Below are positions 37,492 through 50,752 of a stretch of DNA of 64,000 nucleotides, piece after piece; positions within the stretch are counted from its first letter, which is position 1; each line of letters opens with the position of its first letter. Source of the DNA: Myxocyprinus asiaticus (Eukaryota > Chordata > Actinopteri > Cypriniformes > Catostomidae); NCBI RefSeq assembly GCF_019703515.2, contig NC_059346.1:14539001-14603000 (forward strand), given 5' to 3'. The position numbers and the translations under genes were made by a program. Below the pieces are notes generated by a model. The model was not told the DNA's origin and did not search any database. It was given only the letters and a program-made list of their open reading frames with translations.

Positions 37492-38310
37492 TTAGAATAG
37501 CCTTGGTGTGGTAGATGAATTGCGGTAAAGTTGACCGTCTATGAACAGTTTGTCAAAAATCGTGTAGGTGCGTATATTATTCAGTCTGTGTTGCTTCATA
37601 ATTGTATACAAGATCTTCAGATGCTCGTTGATTTCCCTTGGAAATTGATAGTTGATACCAAAGTTCGTTCCTTTAAGTTCTTTTCCTTTACTTTCAATCA
37701 ATTATTTTTGTTTGTAGTGCTCCAGTTTGGCGACTATAGGTCGAGGACATTTGGTGGTAATTTTGCCAAACCTGTGTACATGATGGAAGGAAATCTGGTC
37801 AACAGTTTCTTTTTTAAGTTTAAGATTCGATGTCATAAAGTTTCTGATCAGAGCTTCTGGGTTATCTGCAGAGGAGTTTTCGAGGATTCCTGAAAAAATC
37901 AGATTATCGTGCATACTTCTGGTTTGTATATCGAGTAAATTTTCATTGAATATTTTGTTTTCGGAGGTGAGAGTTTCAACTTGTTTGGTGAGCATTTCAA
38001 CTGTTGTCTGCAACGATTTGTTTTCTGTTTGAAGATGCTCTATTTGGTCGTAAGTGAAGTTTAAACTGGATTTAATTTCTTTTATCTCCGAATGTAATAA
38101 CTTGAAACAGTCCAGTTTCGTTTTGATGGACTGTAAGACACCAACCTCAATGTCTGTGGTCAGTAGATCTTCTGTATCTGTAGCAGAATCGTTCTTTTTC
38201 TGTTTGGCCGGGTTAGTGTCTGTGTTTTGAGGGGTGGTTGTAGCAGCATCTGCAATCAGCATGTTGTAGAGTTCATAGTAAAAGTCAACAAAATTTTTCC
38301 AAGTTGTCAA
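37492..38310 (-). pseudogene. L1 ORF1 pseudogene (RNA-binding chaperone protein)
   Basis: Starts MTTWKNFVDFYYELYNM at 38310. A long heptad-like coiled coil (about residues 60-125, Leu/Glu/Lys-rich with LQTENKSLQTTVEML) precedes an RRM-like segment (LDIQTRSMHDNLIFSGILE). After a break near 37702 the C-terminal domain continues in another frame (GTNFGINYQFPREINEH, then LFIDGQLYRNS). Order and motifs match the trimeric ORF1 proteins of fish L1 elements, which coat the element RNA. One frameshift or stop separates the two parts. Confidence 0.82.
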
Positions 38311-38520
38311 TATAATCCACTTTCAGTGTGTTTTTTTGTATTTATTGTTTTTTTTATATCAAAGTATGAAAGCAGAGATTATCCAAAGTATCTTGAATTG
38401 TATAACTGTATAAAGCTAGTTTTGTTTGTTCTACCTAGTAGACGCGGCGTGTTGCCATGATTAGTCTTGCCTCTGTTGCCTGTGTTGCGATTGTTGCGTC
38501 ATCACATCTGCCCCCTTCAC

Positions 38521-39330
38521 ACCTCAATACACTCCTATTCTAGAAAAGCTGCCTTTTTTTTTTTTTATTTTGACAAAAAAATAAAATAAAAAAAATCACA
38601 AAGCTCTTGCAGTACATTTTGTCTCAAGCTTTTCATGTGGCAGAAAAAATCTGGTTATGAATTCCCAGTGGGCAGAGTTTCAGAGAGAGGTAATGTAGGT
38701 CTGTCTCTTCATTTGGAGATGGTCTGATTGAATAATTGAGAAATTGGCCAGGCCACGGCTAAGATCTACTGGTACTACTTATAAATCTCAAATGTTTCAG
38801 TGCAATTAAACAAGCCTTTTATCCTCCTTACTTCCTGCTTGTTCTCCTTTCCGTCTCCAGGGGTAACCCAATTTTGAACAAAAGTGAGGCCAAATTAGTT
38901 TCACAAAGCACTGGTTTAATAATGCCTTGGGTGCCTGATTTCGAGTTAAAAAAGTGCTATTTATCCTGGGATAAACTTCCTTTGGAATTGAGAGAGAGAG
39001 CGAGAGAGAGAGCGGGAGAGAGAGAGAGAGAGAACTGGGGTAAGGAATTAAATATAGTTTCTATAGGGAGGCAGGAACATTCATTATTAACAACATTGTA
39101 ACGTATGTGGCTGCAGTTTGTACAATTACCTTTATGTTCCTTGCAGCCAGTTTCTTACCAATGTAGGTTACAAAAAACTACACACATCAGGTTAATGTCA
39201 ATTACTAGACAGGTAGATAATACAGTACATAATACATGTGTATAGGTCATGGAAGGGTCTAGTTTTCTTTAAGGAGCATGAACAGGCATAACTGGGCAGT
39301 TGTTGTGAAGTGGTCCACCAAGAATAGCAG
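38521..39330. other. Last part of the fam222a intron, low-complexity patches
   Basis: Poly(T)/poly(A)-rich run at 38553-38598 and a (GA)n run at 38988-39032. No gene recognised. The frame at 38874-39101 merely crosses the (GA)n run. Confidence 0.5.
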
Positions 39331-39331
39331 G

Positions 39332-39560
39332 TCATCTAGGGTGACAATCCTTAGAGGCAAAGACTGTTTGACCTTCAGAGAGAATGATGGTGATGGAGGT
39401 TCTGGCTAGAAGGAAAATAAGCTGAATCTTGTCAAAATTCAGCTTGAGGTGATGGGTTGACATCCAGAAGTCAGAAGTGTGGAGACAGAAGCTCTCATGA
39501 AGCTGGACACACATGTCTCAACTGATATGGATTGGGTTGTGCAAACAAGTACAGAATATA
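39332..39560 (-). pseudogene. Reverse transcriptase fragment of an L2/CR1/Rex-type LINE
   Basis: On the minus strand the frame at 39332-39514 contains WMSTHHLKLNFDKIQLIFL, a conserved segment just past the catalytic core in L2/CR1/Rex-type non-LTR reverse transcriptases. The next codons in a shifted frame keep similar character (LLFLVDHF). It is a short relic about 200 bases from the splice acceptor, and the clade cannot be fixed from this piece. Confidence 0.6.
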
Positions 39561-39697
39561 GAGTGCCAATGCTTCCATTGAACACATAAGGAGGGCTTTT
39601 CAAACTAAAGTAGATGGCAACCAGAAGCTATCAAGCTCTAAACAAGACAAAAAAAAGTAGTCCATGCATCTGTTGTGCTATATCTCAAGCCTTCTAA

Positions 39698-41188
<1,491 letters not shown>

Positions 41189-43200
41189 GAAGAGACATAC
41201 CAGGTGGCAGTGGGTCAAGCTGACCAATTTAAAGACCTACTGGAAAGTCTTTAATCAAAAACTACAGATGTTGCCATTGCAAGTTGCCTAGATTTGCAGT
41301 GGAATTTTTGTGATACTGCTCTAAGCAGACTGGGGAAGTCTGGATCAAAATACAGAATGAATGCTGGAAAGCTAATCAGTGCCTCTCGGCTTAGAGCTGG
41401 GAGAGAATGGCTGGCTGGGAAATGGAATGTTGCAAGATCCTAAATGCAGATATGCAGATTATGTTGTACTTTTTTGTTTTTTGGCCAAGAGGGATTTTTG
41501 GTTGTTTTCCAGTTGTTTCTTTTTGTGATTTTTCCTTTTAATAATTTTATCAGGCTAATAAATTTTTTTTTTTTTTGGATGCGAGTCAATGGTTGAAATG
41601 AAGTCAAATATGGCCTCCTCCCAATATAGCGAGTAACTGATTGGGATTAGCATGATGAAGATGATGGTCTTAAAGTTACAGTATCTATAAAAGTACATAG
41701 CTGAACCTGTACTCACAAAACACTGTAAAAGGGTAAAGGTACACACATTGCAGAATTGCAAAGACCAAAAAGCAGCAAGATCAGTGCTTTTAGGTGAAGT
41801 TAATGGGTATTTCATTGAATTGAAAAAATCATCTTAGCAGTAATAATTAGGGTTTTTTCAGAGAAATTGCACTGCTTGGGGTGTGAAATCTTAAAGTGAA
41901 AGTACAGGGATGTTGGAAATTAGAAGTTTGAATATAATGTATTTAAAGAACTTGAAGACTTGAACCTATTTTTGTTGTTTTATATATTTGTAGTATATAA
42001 TATGCTTTGGCTGCTAAGGGAATAAGAGTGTAAAATGCTTAGGGTTTTTAATGTTTCATTTTGTTTTGATTTTATTCTCCTTTGGCTGCAGTATAGTTTC
42101 TGCTGTTCTCATGATTTAATCACCATTGAGAACAAACAACATAATCAGCTCATTTATTTGCCTACACTGGAATGCACACTCTCCAAATACACAGATTTAA
42201 TGGTTACAAAAAATAGTTACTCTGGAATGAGACAGCCCTCATTAACAAGTTTGGGCCTATCAGGCTTTTTGGCATGTCTTTAGATGGAACATCTTATAAA
42301 CACATATTATACTTAAATCTGATTTCAGATTCCGAAAATAAGATGTCTTTTGTCTTCAGAGCTTAAAGTTGTGATTGGTTAGGGAACAAATTGCCTCCCA
42401 CATTGCTTTGAATTAGCGATGTGAAAGCTATTGCTAATAGTATTGCCACACTCAAGTACTGTAAGCAAAAACCTGAGGGCAGCCGACTAATCAAAGGTGT
42501 CACTTGACCATTCCTCTTTTTGAATAGATAAAAACAATCATTGTGGTGCCTCTCAAACAGAGGTGGAAGGAGGGAGGGTGAGGTGTCTCTGTCAGCTCTG
42601 TGCTAGCGGTTTGAGCAGGGTTTAGGCCGCTTATAAGCTTTGTCTCGACACTGAAATATTTGTTCCGACTGTGACTTTCCTGTGAATGTACTGCACTTAG
42701 ATTACTGAGAAGACTAATGCCTTGTGGGACAGAGAGGGGTAAAATAAAGAAAAATTTGATGGGCACAGCAGTCCCCGGCATTAAATTAGCATTTCTTTTG
42801 TCAGTCAAATTTCAGCTGTAAATTGAATTTAGAAATTCGAGCGAGGTGACAGGGGGTTTCTGTTGGAGGCAAAAGCTGGCTACAGTCTAGATTTATGAAG
42901 TGCAATTATTATGACTGTATTAACAATTTTTTTTTTTTCTGAGCTGACACCAAAAAAAAAAAAAAAAAATGTAAACTACAGCTGTGTCTACATTCCCAAT
43001 GTACCACATACTCATTCCCTTCTTGTTTTGAGGTGCAAAATAAACTGATTTCAAGAATTTATTGAAAAACCCACATGTTTGTTTTGACCTTGTTTTTATG
43101 CCAAAAATATTTCCTAAAACCAATAAAAAGGCACTATATTCTCATGGACACACTGGACTAGTTTGAAATGGGAAAAATAAAGTTTCTTTTAACTGATTAC
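41189..43200 (+). other. fam222a: 3' untranslated region of fam222a and downstream DNA
   Basis: No coding signal follows the stop. AATAAA polyadenylation words occur at 41557-41562, about 42743, 43122-43127 and 43176-43181. The first sits just before a T-rich run and would give a 3'UTR of about 0.4 kb; the later ones would give about 1.9-2.0 kb. The site used cannot be chosen by eye. Confidence 0.5.
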
Positions 43201-45288
43201 TCATAGAAATCTCTAAAGTAACACACTTTTGGGCTTTTTACACCTTGGTTAACGCAATACTGGATTATTTTTTGTCCTTCATATTTTGTGATTTCAAAGT
43301 ACATTCGCAAACCCGTGTTCTAATACGTGTTCTCATTTGCTATTTAAAATCGTTTGATTAAAAAAACCTTGATTATACAAGGGCAGCACTAAACCTGTTT
43401 TAATAACTGTTTATCCATCTGTGGAAAATGTCACTTCATCACTCAAGTTAACACACTTGCTGTCACTGTTTGACATTTTCCGACAAGATGCCGCACACAG
43501 TATGTGGAAGTTTTACAACTGTTTAACGCACATTAATATTTAAAGCGGAAAACATTTTTCAGTTTACGATTAGTTGTCTGTTGCTAAACAACTCGCCGTA
43601 ACATTCAAGCACCACATTTGTTTCACACTGTAAACTTTTGGCACCACAATTCAGAGTTAGCTCTGCAAAAGTGTGAAACGTTGCTTAACCCATTGTTTAA
43701 AATGTCCTTAACCTGGGAGTTTAAAAGATAGTAGTGTGAAAAGTCAGTCCAGTCCAGTCTCACTTAAATACAAGAACATAAAAAGAAAATGATCCATAAA
43801 CACAACTATTAATTATTTTTTCAAAATAAAATGTGTAGCTTCCCGTGTTTCTCTGCTTGGAACATTGAAGCTGAAACATTTTTTATGTTGTCAGAGAGCC
43901 GTTAAAATACTTACATTGTATCTCCTCTGAAAACAGCAAAAATACTTGTGTTTGTCCTCAGATATCCTGTCTCTGTAGAGTACCCATGTAAAAAATGATT
44001 GTTTTAGTCAGACTGAGCATGCTTGGAGTGTGCTGTATTGATCTGCTGTAGATTTGTTCATAAAGGTGCACCATTCTCTTTAAAGACAATCAAGGGGACC
44101 TGTAGGGAATACATGCAGTACACCTGAACTCAGACATGCGTGCATCCTGCTCTCACAATGATAAATTCTTCATTTCAGTTCAATTATTCAATTCTCCTTC
44201 ATGAAGATACACTACATAGCCAAATAACCACAGATCCATAGGGTATCTACATACTTTTGGCCATGTAGTTTACATAATTTCAAACTTTTAGTCCATTGGT
44301 GCAGTGTTAAGGGATGATATCCTTGATAACATGATCACACGGCTTCCTGTTTGTTTCAGAGAGTTTAAGTTTCCTAGGATCGGCCACATTATGCCGACTC
44401 ATTGATAAGCGGCATCCAGCATGTTTACCATCCCTTGTGGCGTGACTGGAAGCGTGTTGCATCAGCAACCAGGAAGTAATCGCGTTCGCATAATCAGTGC
44501 TGAGTGTGATTTACATTTTCACTCAAATGATGGTTAGGTTTGGGTGTTGGGTTGGGGGTAGAGTTTATAAAATATGCATTCCTCTTCAGTGTGTATTACA
44601 GCCTGTACAGCTGAATAAAACTCACTTCACAACTCTCTTTTGGCGCCTCTCCATGGCCATTGCACACAGAAATGGTAGTGGTGAACCTCCGGCAAACCTT
44701 TGGCAACAATGGACAATTTGCCGCAAGTTTTCTGCAAAGCTCATCTGCATATGAAAATTATCAGTGGTGAATCTGTGGCAAATTTGCCATGAACTCTTGA
44801 TTTTCGGAAGGGCTTCCATTTATTCAAGAAAGCTGTTGCTTAAGCCATTAACTGATTAGGCAGCAAGTCAGCTGCCTACGTTTTCAGATGCTGCCTGGAT
44901 ATCCCAGGTAAAAAGTGTACAGAAATATTTGAGCTCATGTTGGTTTATAGAAACCAGGGTTGTGACAGTCCATAAACATTTCCGAGTGTATGCTGTCTTT
45001 TTTTCCCAGTGTGTAGTTTTTGCCAGCTTGAAAGATGTGCCTGTGATCACATCCCTGTGGGCTTTCCTCTCTGCCTCCCCACTGCTGTCATCCTTTATGT
45101 TCTGTCTCTGCTGTGTTAATGGATTTAAGGAGTTCTCTGCAGCAAAGGACTCTCTCTCTATCTTGCTGACTTTCTGCCCTCTATATCTCAGAGTACAGTC
45201 TTTATTTATTTGGAAATAGAATTAATTAGTTAGATGCTGGTAATCCTGTTTTGCATCTTGCAACTTCCACTGGGTCATTTTGAAGGAC
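43201..45288. other. Intergenic stretch, nothing coding recognised
   Basis: No gene recognised. Apart from the small Tc1 relic at about 44209-44271 the interval looks mostly single-copy. Frames at 44497-45219 lack homology. Confidence 0.4.
44209..44271. mobile_element. Minimal Tc1-type inverted-repeat relic, about 60 bp
   Basis: The termini CACTACATAGCCAAA and, read inverted, AACTACATGGCCAAA flank a core of only about 30 bases and are bordered by TA. This resembles the ends of a common fish Tc1 family from which nearly all internal sequence has been lost. Confidence 0.6.
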
Positions 45289-45735
45289 CAGCGTTGGGTG
45301 TAATCCAAGTACAAAGTAATTATTTACTGTAATCTAATTACTGTTAAGTAAAAAAACAAAACAAAAAACAAGTATAATGCATTGCATTTTACATTTTTGT
45401 AATCAGATTACAGTTACTGACTTTCAATTAATTTAATTACTTTTAGGTACATTATAGGGTTATGCTTATTTCAAATGTAATATTTATGTAAAATACATGA
45501 ATTATGGCCTGTAACGAGTCACTGTGAAGAAAAAATGAGAGGTGCTGAGTGTATGACTTGTGTGTAACCATGAACAAGGAAGAAATATAAGCATTATTTT
45601 GAATTTGTTGAGGGGGAAAGTAACTTTGTTTTAGTAAGTAACTAAAGTAATTAGTAATGTGATTACTTTTTCAATTATGTAATTAGTAAAGTAATCTGAT
45701 TAAAAGTTTAGAGAAATAATTAGTAATTTGTAGTG
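45289..45735. mobile_element. hAT-like non-autonomous element, degraded
   Basis: The left end is CAGCGTTGGGTGTAATCC. The body is rich in GTAATTACTTT/AAAGTAATTA words in both orientations, including GTAATCAGATTACAG and AAAGTAATCTGATTAAAAG. This is the wording of an abundant fish hAT-type element whose ends start CAGTGTTGGG. The right terminus is not intact and no target duplication was found. Confidence 0.6.
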
Positions 45736-47407
45736 GATTTCAATTTTTAAGTGACAGGAAGTATTTTAATTGTCAACAAATGGTTAGCAAGCTCTTTTTG
45801 AACCAACCAGCTCATTTTAGGGAAAAAACTGTTTTTAGTATCATTTTTTCATGTCTTTAATGAATAACAATTCACGTGGTTGCATAATGCTTAACATGAG
45901 ATATTTAAGCAATATGGCATGAGCCAAAGTGCTGTTGTACTGAATACCAACATAGCTGTGATATGGCCATAGGTCACAGGTGGTATTTCTTTTATACAAC
46001 AGTTCTATAAACAATTAGAGTAAATGACCTTTCAGACACAAAATTATCAGTTATTTGCTCTGCAAAAAAATAAATAGTTCCAAAAGAAGGCAAAGCAGGA
46101 TCATTTGTGAACACATAGACCTGTTTTATATTAAATGTACAATCATTTCTAATCAGTTTAGAATTATATAATGACTTATTAATGAGAAATTTTATATAAA
46201 GTTTACAAAGTTTTTTCTTCACTTGTGGGCATCTTTGTTGCTGAGCTGGCCCAAGCCCTAATGCAAACACAGAGACAGATTTGTGTCAGGAACAATAGGC
46301 CTCTTGGCGTCCCTTCAAATAATAGCATTAGACCCCATATAGAAGCTCTCTGAGTTGAGTCCTCTCATCTTCTTTGGCTTTAAGAAGGCATATGGGCCAT
46401 CACCATCTGCACCTGTCCTTTGAAGCACCACCTCATTGAGTGATCATTTGTCTTTCAAAAAGGATTATACCTTGAGCTAACTGGCATTTTGAAGTGCTGG
46501 TGCAGGTTGCAGTTTTAAAGGAAGGTAGTCTTGTGAAAGAGGAAGAGAAAGAGACCGAACGAGTAGGGGGTTCAATGCAGCCCTGGAGCGTGAAGTCGTC
46601 CTGGTTGGTAATCAGGATAATTGCAGCGTTGCTAGCACTCTAGTCTCCAGTCTCGGAGTGGGTGCTTCTGTGCCCTCTGTGCAGATTGGCCCCTCAGGCA
46701 CTGTGAAACGGGCCACTGCAATTCCCTACTGCAAAGAGGGAAAGAGTTAGACAGCTCCACCTCAGGCCTGCTTATAAGACATACTTATCAGATTCACTTA
46801 ATGGGGAGTATAAAACTGATGAATATATGGCATTATGACATTAAAGTCAAAATAAAGTTTAAAAAATGCCCATTTACTTTCTTTACACACGTTCCTGGAC
46901 TTACTGCGCACAATTCATCCGTGCAAGGTATTCCAAAGAAAAAAAATGGAAGTCAATGGAATCTTTCATCAAAATGTAATAACTTGCTTTGCCTCTGAAA
47001 CTACTTTCCTTTAAGGCAGAAATATAGCCAATTTTGATTAACCAATAGTCAACTAGCTATTTGCACATTGTTTTGAGCTATAGGGAAATCCTCCACAGTA
47101 TTAACCCCACTGCAAACTCACATACAGGTCTGGCTCCATTCTGGTATGGAATGCCCACTTTCACGATTCAATAAATAGATCACAATAGTGCCCACCTGCT
47201 TTTTCAGCCGCCTTGATTCCTGAAGTGTTTTTCCCATTAATTTTTTCCAAAAGGATTTAATAAAATCCTTCATAAAAGAGTTCTAAGCCATGAAGCAAGC
47301 AAACAAACCAGCTCCAAGGTTAATAACATCATTATAAACTTTGATTTGAAGCAAAAAAGTTTTTGAAAGTTGGACAAAAAGACAAAGGTACAAGACTGTG
47401 TACTTAA
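45736..47407. other. Intergenic stretch, nothing coding recognised
   Basis: No gene or RNA seen. The segment at about 46810-47040 (CATTTACTTTCTTTACAC and GGAAGTCAATGGAATCTTTC words) may be an old repeat. Frames at 45992-46270 and 46801-46998 have no homology. Confidence 0.4.
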
Positions 47408-47840
47408 AGGTGCTAAAAGCGAATGCATTTTTTATGGAAAGACATGCAAAAAATGTTCCTACTCCCTGAGAGATATTAATTAAATAAGTGTAGTGAGCTA
47501 TCTAGCCAGTGTCTGTGACAGCTCAAGACACTATAAACAGCAAACAAAATATTATCCGTGGGCCGCGGTCTCTGACGCTTTCTGCCTGTCTTTCGCATTC
47601 TCATAGTATTGTAGTTGCAGCAAATTATTAAGGCTTAATGCTATTTTTATGCCATGATGCTCATAATAGTTGTCAGTTGAGGGCGCTATTTTAATGCTGT
47701 TGTTTTTGACAACCGCTCCTGCTCTATATCGGCTTCAAAAGCTTATTTGGTATTTTTTGAGTGCGGGGTTTTGGAAAGAGGCTAATTCATCGGTTCATGT
47801 TGTGGAAATTTGAGACCGGCTAAAATCGATTACAGCACCT
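47408..47840. mobile_element. TTAA-flanked non-autonomous element (piggyBac-like MITE), 433 bp
   Basis: TTAA occurs at 47404-47407 and 47841-47844. Termini are AGGTGCTAAAAGCGA on the left and, read inverted, AGGTGCTGTAATCGA on the right. No transposase frame. The TTAA duplication and short inverted ends suggest piggyBac mobilisation, as for the copy at 26774. Confidence 0.7.
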
Positions 47841-47969
47841 TTAACATCTCTCATGAGGGCATGGACTACAATCCCATGAAGCATTGTGAATGATGCCATC
47901 AAATCGATGGAAAAAAATGATGGAGAAACATAAAACTATTGTTTAAAGGTTAAATACAGAAACAATATA

Positions 47970-48403
47970 CACTCACTGAGCACTTTATTACACCTACATA
48001 TTCATGTGATTATCTAATCAGCCAATCATGTGGCAGCAGTGCAATGCATAAAATCATCAGATACAGGTCAGGTTATTCAGTTAATGTTCACATCAACCAT
48101 CAGAATGGGTAAAAAATGTGATCTCAGTGATTTTGACCGTGGCATGATTGTTGGTGCCAGACGGGCTGGTTTGAGTATTTCTGTAACTGCTGATCTCCTG
48201 GGATTTTCACACACAACAGTCTCTAGAGTTTACTCAGAATGGTGCCAAAAACAAAACATCCGGTGAGCGGCAGTTCTGCGGATGGAAACGCCTTGTTGAT
48301 GAGAGAGGTCAACGGAGAATGGCCAGACTAGTTCGAGCTGACAGAAAGGCTACCGTAACTCAGATAACCACCATTGTGTTCCTAATAAAGTGCTCAGTGA
48401 GTG
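47970..48403 (+). mobile_element. Tc1-like deletion derivative (MITE), 434 bp
   Basis: Perfect 21-bp inverted termini start CACTCACTGAGCACTTTATT and are flanked by TA at 47968-47969 and 48404-48405. It keeps only the start of the transposase on the + strand (from about 48105), reading MGKKCDLSDFDRGMIVGARR and then GFSHTTVSRVYSEWCQKQN, the N-terminal helix-turn-helix. The rest of the gene, including the whole catalytic domain, is absent. Related transposase starts are in the foldback at 32869-33557 and at about 58800-58940. Confidence 0.9.
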
Positions 48404-48405
48404 TA

Positions 48406-49620
48406 TTTTAAGGGTATTAAAAAATATTTAGATGTATACAAATATACTAGTAGTTTGGGAGTGTAGGGAGGCCGACTCGATTACTTCATTCAAAGTGTGT
48501 CATAGGAGTGAGCGGTATTTGAAATAACACAGACTGATGGCTTCAACGGCAGCATATACCACTGATTAACAACCTTGGAGCTCACGTCAAGCTTTAAAGG
48601 TTTATAAGTTATCATTAATAATCTGTTCACCTATGGAGAAACTGAATGGGATTTTTATTGCTTGTGCTCTATTCCTGATGGATAAAATGAAGTTTGTTGA
48701 ATATCCTTTTTCACTTGAAAATATGCCATATTACCAAAGTGAACTAGGATGCAAGTGTCGTTTCATGCTGATTTTAAGTTGGCTTGACTGGAGAGGCAGA
48801 TTTAATGGACTTTGCATTCTGTCCTCATTTGGATTCAGTATAGAATTTTTTGTCTTTCAGCCTTACTGCTTCACTGTCCTTCTCTTTATGCCCACACACC
48901 TTGACACGCACAGACACTCTAAAGGGATTTTGTAGTCACTTAACCATTGAAATGGCAGAGGGGGTCAGAGCATCCCATTAACGGATCCATATGTGGGCTT
49001 TCATTCAATACCCTGTTTCTCTCGAGGGGTCTTTATTCTCTCTCTCCCTCTCTCCGTCTGTCGCACTCTCCCCTGCTCTGTCTTTCTGTCTCTCTCATTG
49101 TAATTTAAATAGCTAAACCATCGCTTCTGTTCTTCTCTGCTGGTTCAGTTCTACAGTCATTAATTAGTTAATCTTTGCTTCTGTTCAACTGTCTGGGGAA
49201 TGTTCAATTCTCTGTCTTTACCATATGGATTTCTTCTTCTATGGCTCTGTCATGATAAGGTAAACATGATTAGAGCACATTTTCAGAGGAATAGCTTATA
49301 CATATATACTCCCTGTACATCAGAGGACACCAATTAGCAGACTGAGGTCCCAGATCTGGACCCATGATTGGCTCCACCTGTGAGTGTGAAAAGATTTTAA
49401 TAAATAAATATATTTTTTAAACAGGATTAATTTACCCCAAAAAGCATTGTTGTTTTTTTTATTCTTCTCCCAAGCTGTGACAGCTTAGAACAGACAATTT
49501 TCTGCAGTGTGATATGCTATACTTCATCTAAAAACAATAAAAAAAACTTTTTTTTATTTTTTATTATTTTGTATTTTTATATCATTTTTAAACGTTTCGT
49601 TTATCGGACTTCATTGTAAA
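48406..49620. other. Intergenic stretch
   Basis: No gene seen. A CT-rich patch lies at about 49034-49100. The part at about 48950-49260 (GTAATTTAAATAGC, CATTAATTAGTTAATC) looks single-copy and could be conserved non-coding DNA. The frame at 48633-48935 has no homology. Confidence 0.35.
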
Positions 49621-50503
49621 ATAATATTCTGGGTTCAATACAAGTTAAGCTCAATCGACAGCATTTGTGGCATGACATTGATTACCACTAAATTGAGATA
49701 ATTTAGACTCGTCCCTCTTTTTATTAAAAAAAAAAAAGCAAAAATCTGGGTTCCAGTGTGGCACTTACAATTAAAGTGAATGAGGCCAATCTGTAAACAT
49801 TAAAACACCGGTTACACTTTATTTTACAAGTGTCCTTGTTACAGTGTAATTACATAAGTAATTACTGATTATTACTAATTAACCACATGTACTTACTATA
49901 GGTTTAGGGTTAGGAAAGGGTTTGGTATAGAGTTAGTTGCTTGTAATTATGCATTACTGACTGTTATTACTATAGTCAATATATGTAATATGTGTAACAA
50001 GGACACTGTAAAATAAAATGTTACCCAAACAGTCACTATTTCAAAAGTATAGCCACAAGACATTAACAATATGCATGTTAACATGATTTTATTGTGATAA
50101 AATCGCTTACTAATCATTTCTGTGTAAAGTTATAGTTAAATTTACAACTTCGTTGCCATGACGATGTAATGTCAACAAACCCTAAAGCCCTAATATGATG
50201 GTAAAAATGAAGATTTACAGCTCAAAATAATATATGAGTTTTAACAGAAGTATTAATGTTAGTGCTTTTATAAAATTATAAGCTTCACATTTCTGCCTTT
50301 AAAACCCTCCAAAAATTGGACCCATTCACTTCCAATCTAAGTGCCTCACTGTAACCTTGATTTTTGCTTTTTTTAAAGAAAAGGATGGACAAATGTTTTG
50401 TTGTTGTTGTTGTTGTTGTTTTTGTTTTTTTGTGTGTGGTAATCAACATTATGCCACAAATGCTGTCGATTGAGCTTAACTTGTATTGAACCCAGAATAT
50501 TTC
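49621..50503. mobile_element. Long-TIR non-autonomous DNA transposon, about 880 bp
   Basis: The left segment 49622-49687 (AATATTCTGGGTTCAATACA, then AGTTAAGCTCAATCGACAGC, then a TTGATTACCAC end) is repeated inverted at 50437-50502 with only a few differences. More diverged inverted similarity continues inward (AGCAAAAATCTGGGTTCCAG versus AGCAAAAATCAAGGTTACAG), so the inverted termini may reach about 180 bp. No transposase frame. Another miniature element is inserted at about 49808-50026, and a (GTT)n run lies at about 50399-50420. Confidence 0.82.
49808..50026. mobile_element. MITE nested in the long-TIR element, about 220 bp
   Basis: The left end GGTTACACTTTATTTTACAA and the right end, read inverted (GGGTAACATTTTATTTTACA), each continue into GTGTCCTTGTTACA. 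An AAACA duplication is possible on the two sides. It interrupts sequence that otherwise continues through the host element, so it is the younger insertion. Superfamily not assigned. Confidence 0.7.
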
Positions 50504-50650
50504 TTTAATTAAGAGACTACATCAAATATTTGTAGTTCTAAAAATTTATTTTGTTTTCCTGTATGACCATTTAAGTGAACTGCACAAAAAAATGGTTAAA
50601 ACTTTCATTCTTCAATTATTTAACTTAACAATTATTTAACATTTCAAACA

Positions 50651-50652
<2 letters not shown>

Positions 50653-50718
<66 letters not shown>

Positions 50719-50752
50719 TAAATTAATATTACATTTAAATGTAATATTAATT
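50653..50752. repeat. (AT)n microsatellite followed by a 32-bp perfect palindrome
   Basis: An AT run at 50653-50715 is followed five bases later by a perfect palindrome at 50721-50752 (AATTAATATTACATTT and its reverse complement). Both favour cruciform extrusion. Confidence 0.9.

Larger units (their letters stand above)
31457..38520 (-). mobile_element. L1-clade LINE, nearly full length, decayed
   Basis: A T-run at 31457-31471 marks the poly(A) tail of a minus-strand element. Moving up in coordinate come a long 3' untranslated region, ORF2 (endonuclease, reverse transcriptase, C-terminal part; about 32600-37027), ORF1 (37492-38310) and a 5' leader to about 38500. It lies opposite to fam222a. 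ORF2 is interrupted by a Tc1-derived foldback (32869-33557) and by a short unrelated insertion (about 36550-36750). Target duplications were not identified, so outer ends are approximate. Confidence 0.85.

Noticed and set aside
31457..38520. An active L1
   Set aside because: The YADD core is intact, but ORF1 and ORF2 both contain several frame breaks, the endonuclease GDFN motif is altered, and ORF2 is interrupted by two insertions.
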